From: Sphingobacteriales bacterium
GTDB taxonomy: Bacteria > Bacteroidota > Bacteroidia > Sphingobacteriales > Sphingobacteriaceae
Length of the DNA: 38,019 nucleotides
NCBI GenBank assembly: GCA_015655115.1
Contig: JAATFQ010000157.1
Span: forward strand, 1-38,019
Direction: 5' to 3'
Shown here: positions 26,614 to 33,697 of the stretch, piece by piece
Layout of the letters: every line of letters starts with the position of its first letter
How positions within the stretch are numbered: position 1 is the first letter of the stretch
Notes under the pieces: generated by a model
What the model was told of the DNA's origin: nothing
Databases searched by the model: none
What the model saw: the letters and a program-made list of their open reading frames with translations, nothing else
Translations under genes and position numbers: made by a program

Positions 26614-27534
26614 TTATGTTGTCTTTGGAATTTCTTTTATCTCATACGTGAATGCGCCCTTAATAGGGCGTATTGGCGTATCTTTTGCCTCGCTCAGCAC
26701 CTTAACAAAGCAGGCGCCGAAGTAAAAGATAAAAGATGAGTAGAATACAAACAGCATAATCAATACAATTGAGCCTGAGGCACCGTAAATATTCCCAATA
26801 TTGCTAAGCGGTAGTGCAACGCGAAGAATGTACTTGCCAAGGGTAAACAATACACCTGTCAACAGGCCCCCTCTGATAGATGACTCCCATGTAGGACGGC
26901 CACTGGTCAGAAATCTGAACAGTATGGTAAACCATGTTGTCACGATGGCAATAAACAGAATCTGATTCAATATACTTAAGAAGACCCTGCTAAAAGTTGG
27001 CGCACTGCTATTTAGATAAGTGCTGATAATAGCCTGAATACTGTCAGTAAGCAGCCCTACAAAAAATAAGATACCTGCCAAAAGAATTATTACCATTGAC
27101 CTTCCCCTGATCTTGAGCTTAAACATAAAGCTGGAATGTGCTTTGATACCGATAGACCAGATCTGATCCATTGAATTTTTAATTACTGTAAAGAGTGTAG
27201 TGGCAACAAAAACAAAGAATACAAAGCTAATCAGGGTAGCGTACCATTGATGGTCTATACCCCTGATGTTTTTTAAGGTCTGACGTATCTGCCTGGTGCT
27301 GCTGTCATCTAATATGCTCGACAGGCGTTCAAATATACGCGTAACCAGGATTTTCCTGTCTACAAAAAAGCCAAATAACCGGATTAGTATCAATAAAATT
27401 GGCGGCAATGCAAAGTTGGTAAAAAAAGCAGTTGCACCGGCAAGCCTAAGGGGATCATTCTTCTTGAAAAGCGTAAAAGCTTTCCTGAAATGGATTGAAA
27501 ATAAATGTACTTTACGAATGATAGTGTTAAACAT
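26614..27534 (-). CDS. YihY/BrkB family inner membrane protein
   Basis: This 306-residue polytopic protein has about six membrane segments. The family start is FRKAFTLFKKNDPLRLAGATAFFTNFALPPILLILIRLFG (about residues 18-57). Later segments include YATLISFVFFVFVATTLFTVIKNSMDQIW (about 98-126), MVIILLAGILFFVGLL, ILFIAIVTTWFTILFRFL and SGSIVLIMLFVFYSSFIFYFGACFVKVL. BrkB/YihY proteins were once called ribonuclease BN, but they are membrane proteins of unclear function, possibly transport. The gene is monocistronic, with a 215-bp gap upstream that also holds the terminator of the HPPD gene. Confidence 0.9.
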   Translation of the reverse strand: MFNTIIRKVHLFSIHFRKAFTLFKKNDPLRLAGATAFFTNFALPPILLILIRLFGFFVDRKILVTRIFERLSSILDDSSTRQIRQTLKNIRGIDHQWYATLISFVFFVFVATTLFTVIKNSMDQIWSIGIKAHSSFMFKLKIRGRSMVIILLAGILFFVGLLTDSIQAIISTYLNSSAPTFSRVFLSILNQILFIAIVTTWFTILFRFLTSGRPTWESSIRGGLLTGVLFTLGKYILRVALPLSNIGNIYGASGSIVLIMLFVFYSSFIFYFGACFVKVLSEAKDTPIRPIKGAFTYEIKEIPKTT

Positions 27535-27596
27535 GCCTTTCTAATTGCCGGTGAAACGAAAGTACTCAAATTTTTCCGATCTGTAAGTGCAGAGCC

Positions 27597-27628
27597 AAAA
27601 AAGCCAGTCCTTTTTGAAGACTGGCTTT
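27597..27628 (-). terminator. Terminator downstream of the HPPD gene
   Basis: AAAGCCAGTC (27600-27609) pairs with GACTGGCTTT (27619-27628). On the minus strand the stem is followed by TTTTTT. It is about 120 bp after the HPPD stop and before the YihY start. Confidence 0.75.
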
Positions 27629-27749
27629 GGTTTAGTTTGTGCTAAAGTTAACAGATCTTATAGCATTCGATGTGATACATAAAATACAGCTGATGAAATA
27701 GCATTTCAATGGTCTTATAGTTGTATGTGATTAAAGATTTCTACTATGA

Positions 27750-28877
27750 TCAGAGATTTCCACGTAGTTCCTGTTCGCGTTCTAATGATTCAAACAATGC
27801 TTTAAAATTTCCCGCACCGAAAGATTGTGCCCCTTTACGCTGAATGATTTCAAAAAATAAGGTTGGCCTGTCCTGTACTAGTTTAGTGAAAATCTGCAGC
27901 AGGTAGCCTTCTTCATCATGATCTACCAGGATGCCCAGTTCCTGCAAAGGAGCGATGTCTTCATCGATCTTTCCTACTCTTTCCAATAAGGTGTCATAAT
28001 AAGCTTTAGGTGGTGCACTTAAAAATTCTACCCCGCGGACTTTCATTTCCCTTACTGTTGCAATAATATCATGTGTAGCTACAGCAATATGCTGCACGCC
28101 TTCGCCCTCATAAAATTCCAGATATTCTTCAATCTGCGACTTCTTTTTACCTTCTGCAGGTTCATTAATGGGGAACTTTACATATCCGTTTTTGTTGCTC
28201 ATCACTTTGCTCATCAAAGCAGAATATTCAGTGTTGATCTGCTTATCATCAAAAGAAAGGATGTTTTTGAAGCCCATTACATCTTCATACCATTGCACTG
28301 CTTCATTCATCCTGTTCCAGCCAACATTTCCTACACAGTGATCAATATATAAAAGTCCTGTACTTGTAGGCTGATAACCACCTTCTACGGCAATATATCC
28401 AGGCATAAAAGCACCGGTATAGTTTTTACGTTCTACAAAAAGGTGGATAGTTTCTCCATAAGTATAGATGCCCGCGGTGCGTACCTCACCAAATTCATCC
28501 TTTAATGTCTGTGGTTCCTGGTAAGACCGGGCACCGCGTTTGATGGTTTCCTCGTAAGATTTATAGGCATCATCTACCCATAAAGCCAATATTTTAACAC
28601 CATCACCGTGCTGTTTGATATGCTCCATAATAGGGCTGTCAGACTTCAGCGGCGTAGTTAATATCAGCCTGATTTTTCCTTGCTGCAGTACATAAGAAGC
28701 ACGGTCTCTTAATCCCGTTTCTGGTCCGGCGTAAGCTACAGTGCTGAAACCGAATGCTGTTTTATAATAATGTGCCGACTGCTTAGCATTGCCTACGTAA
28801 AATTCAACGTGGTCGGTACCGTTTAGCGGCAGGAAATCCTGGATTAAAGTTTCCTGTTCTATGGATGTTGTTTGCAT
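27750..28877 (-). CDS. hppD: 4-hydroxyphenylpyruvate dioxygenase
   Basis: HPPD converts 4-hydroxyphenylpyruvate to homogentisate, using iron and O2, in tyrosine breakdown. The 375-residue protein has the two vicinal-oxygen-chelate halves. The N-terminal half starts TDHVEFYVGNAKQSAHYYKTAFGF (about 21-44). The C-terminal half carries the iron ligands: His180 in LLYIDHCVGNV, His263 in GVQHIAVATHD, and Glu343 in LFFEIIQRKGA. LLQIFTKLVQDRPTLFFEI is the family ending. The start is ATG at 28877, with ACCAAATAA about 8 nt before it. It lies downstream of the homogentisate dioxygenase gene on the same strand, 136 bp away across a small repeat array, so the two may share a transcript. Confidence 0.96.
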   Translation of the reverse strand: MQTTSIEQETLIQDFLPLNGTDHVEFYVGNAKQSAHYYKTAFGFSTVAYAGPETGLRDRASYVLQQGKIRLILTTPLKSDSPIMEHIKQHGDGVKILALWVDDAYKSYEETIKRGARSYQEPQTLKDEFGEVRTAGIYTYGETIHLFVERKNYTGAFMPGYIAVEGGYQPTSTGLLYIDHCVGNVGWNRMNEAVQWYEDVMGFKNILSFDDKQINTEYSALMSKVMSNKNGYVKFPINEPAEGKKKSQIEEYLEFYEGEGVQHIAVATHDIIATVREMKVRGVEFLSAPPKAYYDTLLERVGKIDEDIAPLQELGILVDHDEEGYLLQIFTKLVQDRPTLFFEIIQRKGAQSFGAGNFKALFESLEREQELRGNL

Positions 28878-28954
28878 GTGTTCTTTATTTGGTTAATGTT
28901 TAATTTTAGTTCTCCGAGGAGATTTGTATTGTTCCCTTCAGTAGCATTGGTACA

Positions 28955-29015
28955 GGTATTTTATTTATGCCGGTATTTATTTATGCTGATGTTTTATTTA
29001 TAGAGGTATTTGATC
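28955..29015. repeat. Imperfect tandem repeat of about 17 bp between hmgA and hppD
   Basis: Three head-to-tail units, 28955-28971, 28972-28987 and 28988-29004, share GGTATTTTATTTATGCC-like sequence. A partial fourth (GGTATTTGATC) covers the hmgA stop codon. Function is unknown; it may be slippage-generated spacer DNA. Confidence 0.6.
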
Positions 29016-30180
29016 ATTCAATGTTAATCTGCCAGCTTTTGTGGTAGCTCTCATCCTCAATAGCTATAGCATCCTCGGTGAGCATCAGTGGCCGAAAAGG
29101 ATCTATCATTACAGCCAGCTCTTCAGTTTTCTCCTTACCTATCGATTTCTCTACCGTACCGGGGTGCGGCCCATGGGGGATGCCTCCGGGGTGTAGTGTA
29201 ATCTGACCTTTTACCACACTTTTTCTGCTCATGAAATCTCCGTCAACGTAGTACAACACTTCATCGCTGTCTACATTACTATGGTTGTAAGGAGCAGGGA
29301 TCGATAGCGGATGGTAGTCATACTTACGTGGTACGAAAGAGCAGATTACAAAATTATGGCCTTCAAAAGTCTGGTGTACCGGGGGAGGCTGATGCAGCCG
29401 TCCGGTAATAGGTTCAAAGTCGTGGATAGAAAATGCCCAGGGGTAGTGGAAGCCATCCCAGCCAATGAAGTCAAAGGGATGTGTGCCATAAGTATAGGGA
29501 TAAATGAGCCCCTGTTTTTTGATCAGCACCTTGAAGTCGCCAAAGGCGTCGATAGTTTCCATGTCTTCGGGTCTTCTGATATCGCGCTCGCAATATGGAG
29601 AGTGTTCCATCAGCTGGCCATATTCATTGCGGTAGCGTTTGGGGGAGCGTATAGGGCTGAAGCTTTCAATGATAAACAGCCTGTTCTGTGTGTTGTCAAA
29701 TTCCAGCTGGTAAATTGTGCCGCGCGGAATAACCAGGTAATCGCCATAGGCGAACTTAATCTTGCCGAATCCTGTTTTTAACGTTCCCGTACCTTCGTGG
29801 ATAAAGATTACTTCATCCGCCTGACTGTTTTTATAAAAATAGTCAACCATGGACTGGCGAGGTGCGGCGAGTGAAATATGGAGATCACTGTTGACCAGTA
29901 CCGGTTTTCTGCTTTTCAGGTAGTCGTCTTCAGGTGTAATATTGAAGCCTATCAGTGAAGTATGGCGCAGATGTTTCTCTCTTGCAATTTTAGGCTCTAC
30001 AGAGTAGGGCTCACCCAGAGATTTAACGATAGTTGGGGGGTGGCAATGGTAAACAAGCGAATACAAGCTTGAAAAGCCTTCGGTAGATACAAGTTCCTCA
30101 GCATAAAGTTCTCCATTGGGTTTTCTGAAAACCGTATGTCTTTTTGCGGGAACAGTTCCTAATTTATGATAAATAGGCAT
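29014..30180 (-). CDS. hmgA: Homogentisate 1,2-dioxygenase
   Basis: HmgA opens the ring of homogentisate to maleylacetoacetate, with Fe(II) and O2. The 388-residue protein is somewhat shorter than the roughly 430-residue proteobacterial and animal forms. Recognisable parts are a cupin segment with DEVIFIHEGTGTLKTGFG and FAYGDYLVIPRGTIYQL (about 135-170), PYCERDIRRPED, and a C-terminal GGIPHGPHPGTVEKSIG with iron-site residues, then MIDPFRPL. The ATG at 30180 is preceded by CCAAATATA (30191-30199, minus strand). It is divergent from the fumarylacetoacetase gene across a 362-bp control region and lies upstream of hppD. Confidence 0.94.
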   Translation of the reverse strand: MPIYHKLGTVPAKRHTVFRKPNGELYAEELVSTEGFSSLYSLVYHCHPPTIVKSLGEPYSVEPKIAREKHLRHTSLIGFNITPEDDYLKSRKPVLVNSDLHISLAAPRQSMVDYFYKNSQADEVIFIHEGTGTLKTGFGKIKFAYGDYLVIPRGTIYQLEFDNTQNRLFIIESFSPIRSPKRYRNEYGQLMEHSPYCERDIRRPEDMETIDAFGDFKVLIKKQGLIYPYTYGTHPFDFIGWDGFHYPWAFSIHDFEPITGRLHQPPPVHQTFEGHNFVICSFVPRKYDYHPLSIPAPYNHSNVDSDEVLYYVDGDFMSRKSVVKGQITLHPGGIPHGPHPGTVEKSIGKEKTEELAVMIDPFRPLMLTEDAIAIEDESYHKSWQINIE

Positions 30181-30235
30181 AACTGTTTATTATATTTGGT
30201 TAGAAAAGGGTAACGGTAATAAAAATGAATGGCAG

Positions 30236-30256
30236 TAAAAACGGGATACGTTTTTA
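30236..30256. promoter_or_regulatory. Palindrome TAAAAACG-N5-CGTTTTTA, candidate operator
   Basis: Two 8-bp perfect arms flank GGATA. It lies 56 bp before the hmgA start and 287 bp before the fumarylacetoacetase start. It could be a regulator site or a small attenuator stem for hmgA. Confidence 0.4.
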
Positions 30257-30301
30257 TTAAGCTTACAGAATTAAGCCAGTATTAAGGAGTATTGAGCAAA
30301 A

Positions 30302-30364
30302 ATGAGTTTAGAGAGCATAGCATACCTGAAGGCGGCCAGAACCTGGCTTGCGATACGATATTGA
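30302..30364 (+). CDS. Possible 20-residue peptide
   Basis: ATG at 30302 opens MSLESIAYLKAARTWLAIRY, ending in TGA at 30362-30364. AAGGAG lies about 16 nt upstream, but Shine-Dalgarno use is unusual in this phylum. Two Tyr and one Trp make an aromatic-responsive leader conceivable. The promoter for the next gene lies downstream of it, which argues against a simple attenuator. It may be chance. Confidence 0.2.
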   Translation: MSLESIAYLKAARTWLAIRY

Positions 30365-30456
30365 TATTTTACTTTGCTATTTGTCATTGTTGCGATTGCT
30401 AATCTAAGAATTTTATTATTGTTATCAAATTTTTGAGATATATTCTATTGGCGATT

Positions 30457-30489
30457 TTTGCACGATATTGTTGAAATTTTCTAGATTTG
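30457..30489 (+). promoter_or_regulatory. Promoter of the fumarylacetoacetase operon
   Basis: TTTG (30457-30460), a 21-bp spacer and TAGATTTG (30482-30489, exact TAnnTTTG) form a good Bacteroidota promoter. The expected start near 30496 gives a leader of about 45 nt containing ACCAAATATAAAACC. Confidence 0.55.
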
Positions 30490-30542
30490 TTCTGCTCATT
30501 CAAAAGCATTTATAAAAAACCAAATATAAAACCAATCAACCG

Positions 30543-31538
30543 ATGAAGCTAGTTTCCTACAAAACTGAAGATAGAGAACATTTGGGTGTTTTCGTAAACG
30601 GACATATCTATAATTTAAACTCGTGCGACAAGCTGTTGCCTAACGACATGAAATCCTTCCTGGAAGATGCAGAGGTACTGATGGAACGTGCATTGGCTAT
30701 AGACAATAAAATAAAATCTCGCGAAATAACGCCTAAGGAAGAAGCTTTTTACGAGGTCATTGCCCCGGTACCCCATCCCAGTTCATGCAGGGACGGCTAC
30801 GCCTTCCGCCAGCATGTTGCCGCGGCACGACGCAACAGAAGAGTGGAAATGATCCCTGAGTTTGACCAATATCCTATTTTCTATTTTACTAACCACAACG
30901 CAATACAGGGGCCGGGTGAAATTGAATGTATGCCAGACCACTTCCAGAAGCTCGACTTTGAACTGGAGGTAGCCATCGTTATTGGTAAAAAAGGAAGGAA
31001 TATTACTGCGGCCGAAGCAGATACCTATATCGCTGGTTATATGATTATGAATGATATGAGTGCCAGAACCCTGCAGATGGAAGAGATGCTGCTCAACCTT
31101 GGTCCGGCAAAAGGCAAAGACTTTTCAACCGTAATCGGCCCCTGGCTAGTTACACCAGATGAACTGGAAGAATACAGGATTGAACCCAAAGCCGGGCATA
31201 TTGGAAATACATATAATTTAAAGATGAGCTGTGCCGTAAACGGTATAGAAGTTTCAGCAGGAAATATGGCCGATATGGACTGGACGTTTGCCGAGATTGT
31301 GGAGCGTTGTGCTTATGGTGCTGATATTTTGCCGGGCGACGTAATTGGTTCCGGTACGGTAGGTACAGGATGTTTCCTTGAACTGAATGGAACAGGCTTA
31401 TTTAACGATCCTGATTATCAGCCGCAATGGTTACAGGATGGTGATGTAGTAGAAATGGAAATTACCGGATTGGGCAGATTAAGCAATACTATCCGTAAAG
31501 CTGATACCAGCTTTTCTATATTAGCATTAAAAAAATAA
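30543..31538 (+). CDS. Fumarylacetoacetate hydrolase family protein
   Basis: This is the last step of tyrosine breakdown, splitting fumarylacetoacetate into fumarate and acetoacetate. The 331-residue protein has the FAH catalytic fold. FTNHNAIQGPGEIECM leads to LDFELEVAIVIGKKGRNI (about 139-156), with the metal-binding Glu residues. AGYMIMNDMSARTLQ (about 166-180), GKDFSTVIGPWLVTPDEL, and a GDVIGSGTVGTGCFLELNG loop near the end complete it. The N-terminal domain is short, as in bacterial FAH. Placement opposite hmgA supports true FAH activity. The next gene overlaps its stop codon (TAATG), so translation is coupled. Confidence 0.92.
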   Translation: MKLVSYKTEDREHLGVFVNGHIYNLNSCDKLLPNDMKSFLEDAEVLMERALAIDNKIKSREITPKEEAFYEVIAPVPHPSSCRDGYAFRQHVAAARRNRRVEMIPEFDQYPIFYFTNHNAIQGPGEIECMPDHFQKLDFELEVAIVIGKKGRNITAAEADTYIAGYMIMNDMSARTLQMEEMLLNLGPAKGKDFSTVIGPWLVTPDELEEYRIEPKAGHIGNTYNLKMSCAVNGIEVSAGNMADMDWTFAEIVERCAYGADILPGDVIGSGTVGTGCFLELNGTGLFNDPDYQPQWLQDGDVVEMEITGLGRLSNTIRKADTSFSILALKK

Positions 31539-32431
31539 TGGTCACCATAAAAACCTCAGACCTGAGTCCGGCGCAATTGCAGAACTATTTGCAATATGCA
31601 ATTGCACCGCGGCCCATCTGCTTTGCCACTACAATAGATAAAGCTGGGAACATTAACCTAAGCCCTTTCAGTTTTTTCAACCTGTTTAGTACTAACCCAC
31701 CTTTGTGCATATTTTCTCCTGCCAGAAGAGTACGTGACAATAGTACTAAGCACACACTAGAGAATATACTCGAGGTAAAGGAATGTGTCATCAATATCGT
31801 TAATTATTCTATGGTACAGCAGACAAGTCTTGCCAGTACAGACTATGCCAAAGGGATCAACGAATTTGACAAAGCGGGTTTTACTATGTTGCCTTCGCTA
31901 TTGGTACAGCCGCCGCGTGTGGCAGAAGCACCCGTGCAGATGGAGTGTGTCGTGACCGAAGTTATCCATTTAGGTGAGCGTCCCGGTGCGGGAAACCTTA
32001 TCCTTGCAGAGATAAAGCTCATTCATATCAAAGAGGAGATCCTGGATGCCGAGGGCAGGATTGATCAGGAGAAAATAGATCTTGTAGCACGCTTAGGGGG
32101 CGACTGGTACTGCAGGGTTACGCCGCAAAGCCTGTTTAAAGTAGAAAAACCATTAACCACACTCGGTATCGGTGTAGATGCCCTGCCCGGACATGTCAGG
32201 AATTCATGGGTGTTAACAGGGAATGACCTCGGTATGCTTGGAAACATAGAAGAAATCCCTACAGATGAGGAAATTGATGAGATAAGACAACACCCACAGG
32301 TAAAAGAAATTTGCGATGCCACCATAGGAGATGCGCAGAACAGACAGCGCGAATTGCATGAGCTGGCAAAGGAAATGCTTGGCGGCGGACAAGTTAAAGA
32401 AGCGCTTAAAGTAGTATTGCTGGAGGTTTAA
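31538..32431 (+). CDS. Flavin reductase family protein (FMN-binding split barrel)
   Basis: The 297-residue protein begins with a flavoredoxin-like FMN-binding split barrel: APRPICFATTIDKAGNINLSPFSFFNLFSTNPPLCIFSPARR (about residues 23-64), CVINIVNYSMVQQTS, and a LLVQPPRVAEAPVQMECVV segment typical of DIM6/NTAB proteins. The C-terminal 80 residues are helical with no known motif. Such proteins bind FMN and reduce flavin or an unknown substrate. The ATG overlaps the FAH stop (TAATG), so it is made together with FAH and probably serves aromatic degradation. Its reaction there is not established. The stop overlaps the convergent NlpC gene by 4 bp. Confidence 0.88.
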   Translation: MVTIKTSDLSPAQLQNYLQYAIAPRPICFATTIDKAGNINLSPFSFFNLFSTNPPLCIFSPARRVRDNSTKHTLENILEVKECVINIVNYSMVQQTSLASTDYAKGINEFDKAGFTMLPSLLVQPPRVAEAPVQMECVVTEVIHLGERPGAGNLILAEIKLIHIKEEILDAEGRIDQEKIDLVARLGGDWYCRVTPQSLFKVEKPLTTLGIGVDALPGHVRNSWVLTGNDLGMLGNIEEIPTDEEIDEIRQHPQVKEICDATIGDAQNRQRELHELAKEMLGGGQVKEALKVVLLEV

Positions 32432-32943
32432 AGCATACTTACAGCCTTCATAAAGCGGCTCTTATAATAAGGATTTAAGGTAGTGAGTGTAACTCCGTTT
32501 GCTTTTCCTGATGAAGAGTGAATAAACTGAACTGTATCTCCTTTAATGGAGGCCACAATACCCACATGACCTGCGCGGCGTACTTTTACATTTGTGCCCG
32601 TAAAAACCAGCACATCGCCAATTTTGAGGTTCTCCATTTTTACCGGAGTACCGGCAATAATAAATTCTGAAGAAGAGCGGGGAGCAGCGATGCCGAAATT
32701 ATGGAACACATAACTGACGAAACCAGAGCAGTCGAAACCTATGGAGGGGTTGCTGCTCGCATAATGGTATGGGATACCGATCATAGACTTGGCAAAGTTA
32801 ATTAAGTCATTGCCCTGCTCCTTGGCTGGTAAATTTTTCATCAATTTCTGAAGGAGCTCTTTATATTTTGCAGGTACTGTTTGTGATTTTACGTTCGTTA
32901 AAAACAGGAAGGTAAAGCAGCATAAAAGCAGTATTTTCTTCAT
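32428..32943 (-). CDS. NlpC/P60 (C40) peptidoglycan peptidase, exported
   Basis: The 171-residue protein has a signal peptide (MKKILLLCCFTFLFLTNVKS, cleavage near residue 20) and an NlpC/P60 domain. Catalytic Cys72 lies in FDCSGFVSYVF, His126 in RAGHVGIVAS, and a third polar residue, His142, in QFIHSSSG. IGIPYHYASSNP precedes the cysteine as in family members. It would cut peptide bridges in the periplasm, either for wall remodelling or as defence. The gene is on the minus strand 51 bp after the SDR gene. A link to its metabolic neighbours is not apparent. Confidence 0.92.
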   Translation of the reverse strand: MKKILLLCCFTFLFLTNVKSQTVPAKYKELLQKLMKNLPAKEQGNDLINFAKSMIGIPYHYASSNPSIGFDCSGFVSYVFHNFGIAAPRSSSEFIIAGTPVKMENLKIGDVLVFTGTNVKVRRAGHVGIVASIKGDTVQFIHSSSGKANGVTLTTLNPYYKSRFMKAVSML

Positions 32944-32994
32944 ATCAAGGTCAAAGGTTACATACTATAAAAACTAAGGTATAAAATAAAATCG

Positions 32995-33696
32995 TTACGG
33001 CGTAGTAACTGCCACAGGAATAATTTTGCCATTAAAGTATTTATGCCCCGTAAGGGCGAAGTCGGCCACATATTTCCCCATCTCAAAGGCCATTACCGGC
33101 GATTGGTAGCCAGGGAAAGCTTTTTCCAGCATTTCCGTTTGTGCGGAGCCCAGGGCCAGGCAGTTTACTTTTACCCCGCGGCCGGCCAGTTCAAAGGCCA
33201 GGCATTCTGTTAAAGTATGCAATGCCCCTTTGCTGGCATAATAAGCCGATAACCCGGGAAACTTTACACTCCCCTGAAAACCACCCATGCTGCCAATATT
33301 TACAATATGACTACCACTGGGCATCAGCGGCAACACCTGCTGGATCATATTGAAATGGCCCAGCACATTGCTCTCCAGCATTTCGCTCATCTCGGCAGCT
33401 GTAGTTTCTAAAAAAGGCTTATTCAGGAGTGCCCCCGCATTGTTAATCAGGATATCCACCGTACCCAGCCTTTGTTGTAAAAAAGGGATCAGAGCAGCAT
33501 ATTCATCATTGACAATGTCGAATTCTACCGGCAGCAAAGTGCAGTCAGGGTTGATACCCTTTGCAATCTCCAGCAGCTTCCGCAGTTTATCTGCTGAGCG
33601 GGCGATACAAACCACTTTATTTGCTGTGTGTAGGGTGAATTCTAATGCGGTTTCAAAGCCAATGCCGCTGCTTGCTCCTGTAAGTACGATGTTCAT
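32995..33696 (-). CDS. Short-chain dehydrogenase/reductase
   Basis: This is a classical SDR of 233 residues when started at the ATG at 33696. The cofactor motif TGASSGIG lies at residues 6-13, NNAG at 85-88, and the catalytic Ser136, Tyr152 and Lys156 in NIGSMGG and SAYYASK. A longer frame from 33738 adds 14 residues (MQIPLHRSLHQHIN) that overlap the upstream gene. The ATG at 33696 is preferred because the Rossmann strand begins there and it lies 1 nt after the phenylalanine hydroxylase stop. This tight coupling suggests a partner function, for example reduction of the oxidised pterin cofactor, as dihydropteridine reductase is itself an SDR. That role is inference only. Confidence 0.9.
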   Translation of the reverse strand: MNIVLTGASSGIGFETALEFTLHTANKVVCIARSADKLRKLLEIAKGINPDCTLLPVEFDIVNDEYAALIPFLQQRLGTVDILINNAGALLNKPFLETTAAEMSEMLESNVLGHFNMIQQVLPLMPSGSHIVNIGSMGGFQGSVKFPGLSAYYASKGALHTLTECLAFELAGRGVKVNCLALGSAQTEMLEKAFPGYQSPVMAFEMGKYVADFALTGHKYFNGKIIPVAVTTP

Positions 33697-33697
33697 A

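Larger units (their letters stand above)
30181..30542. other. Divergent control region between hmgA and the fumarylacetoacetase gene, 362 bp
   Basis: The region is AT-rich. It holds an 8-bp-arm palindrome at 30236-30256, a 20-codon ORF at 30302-30364 in a locally GC-richer patch with a GCCAG-AAC-CTGGC stem, a rightward promoter at 30457-30489, and an ACCAAATATAAA leader at both edges. No obvious leftward -7 element was found for hmgA. Confidence 0.5.
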
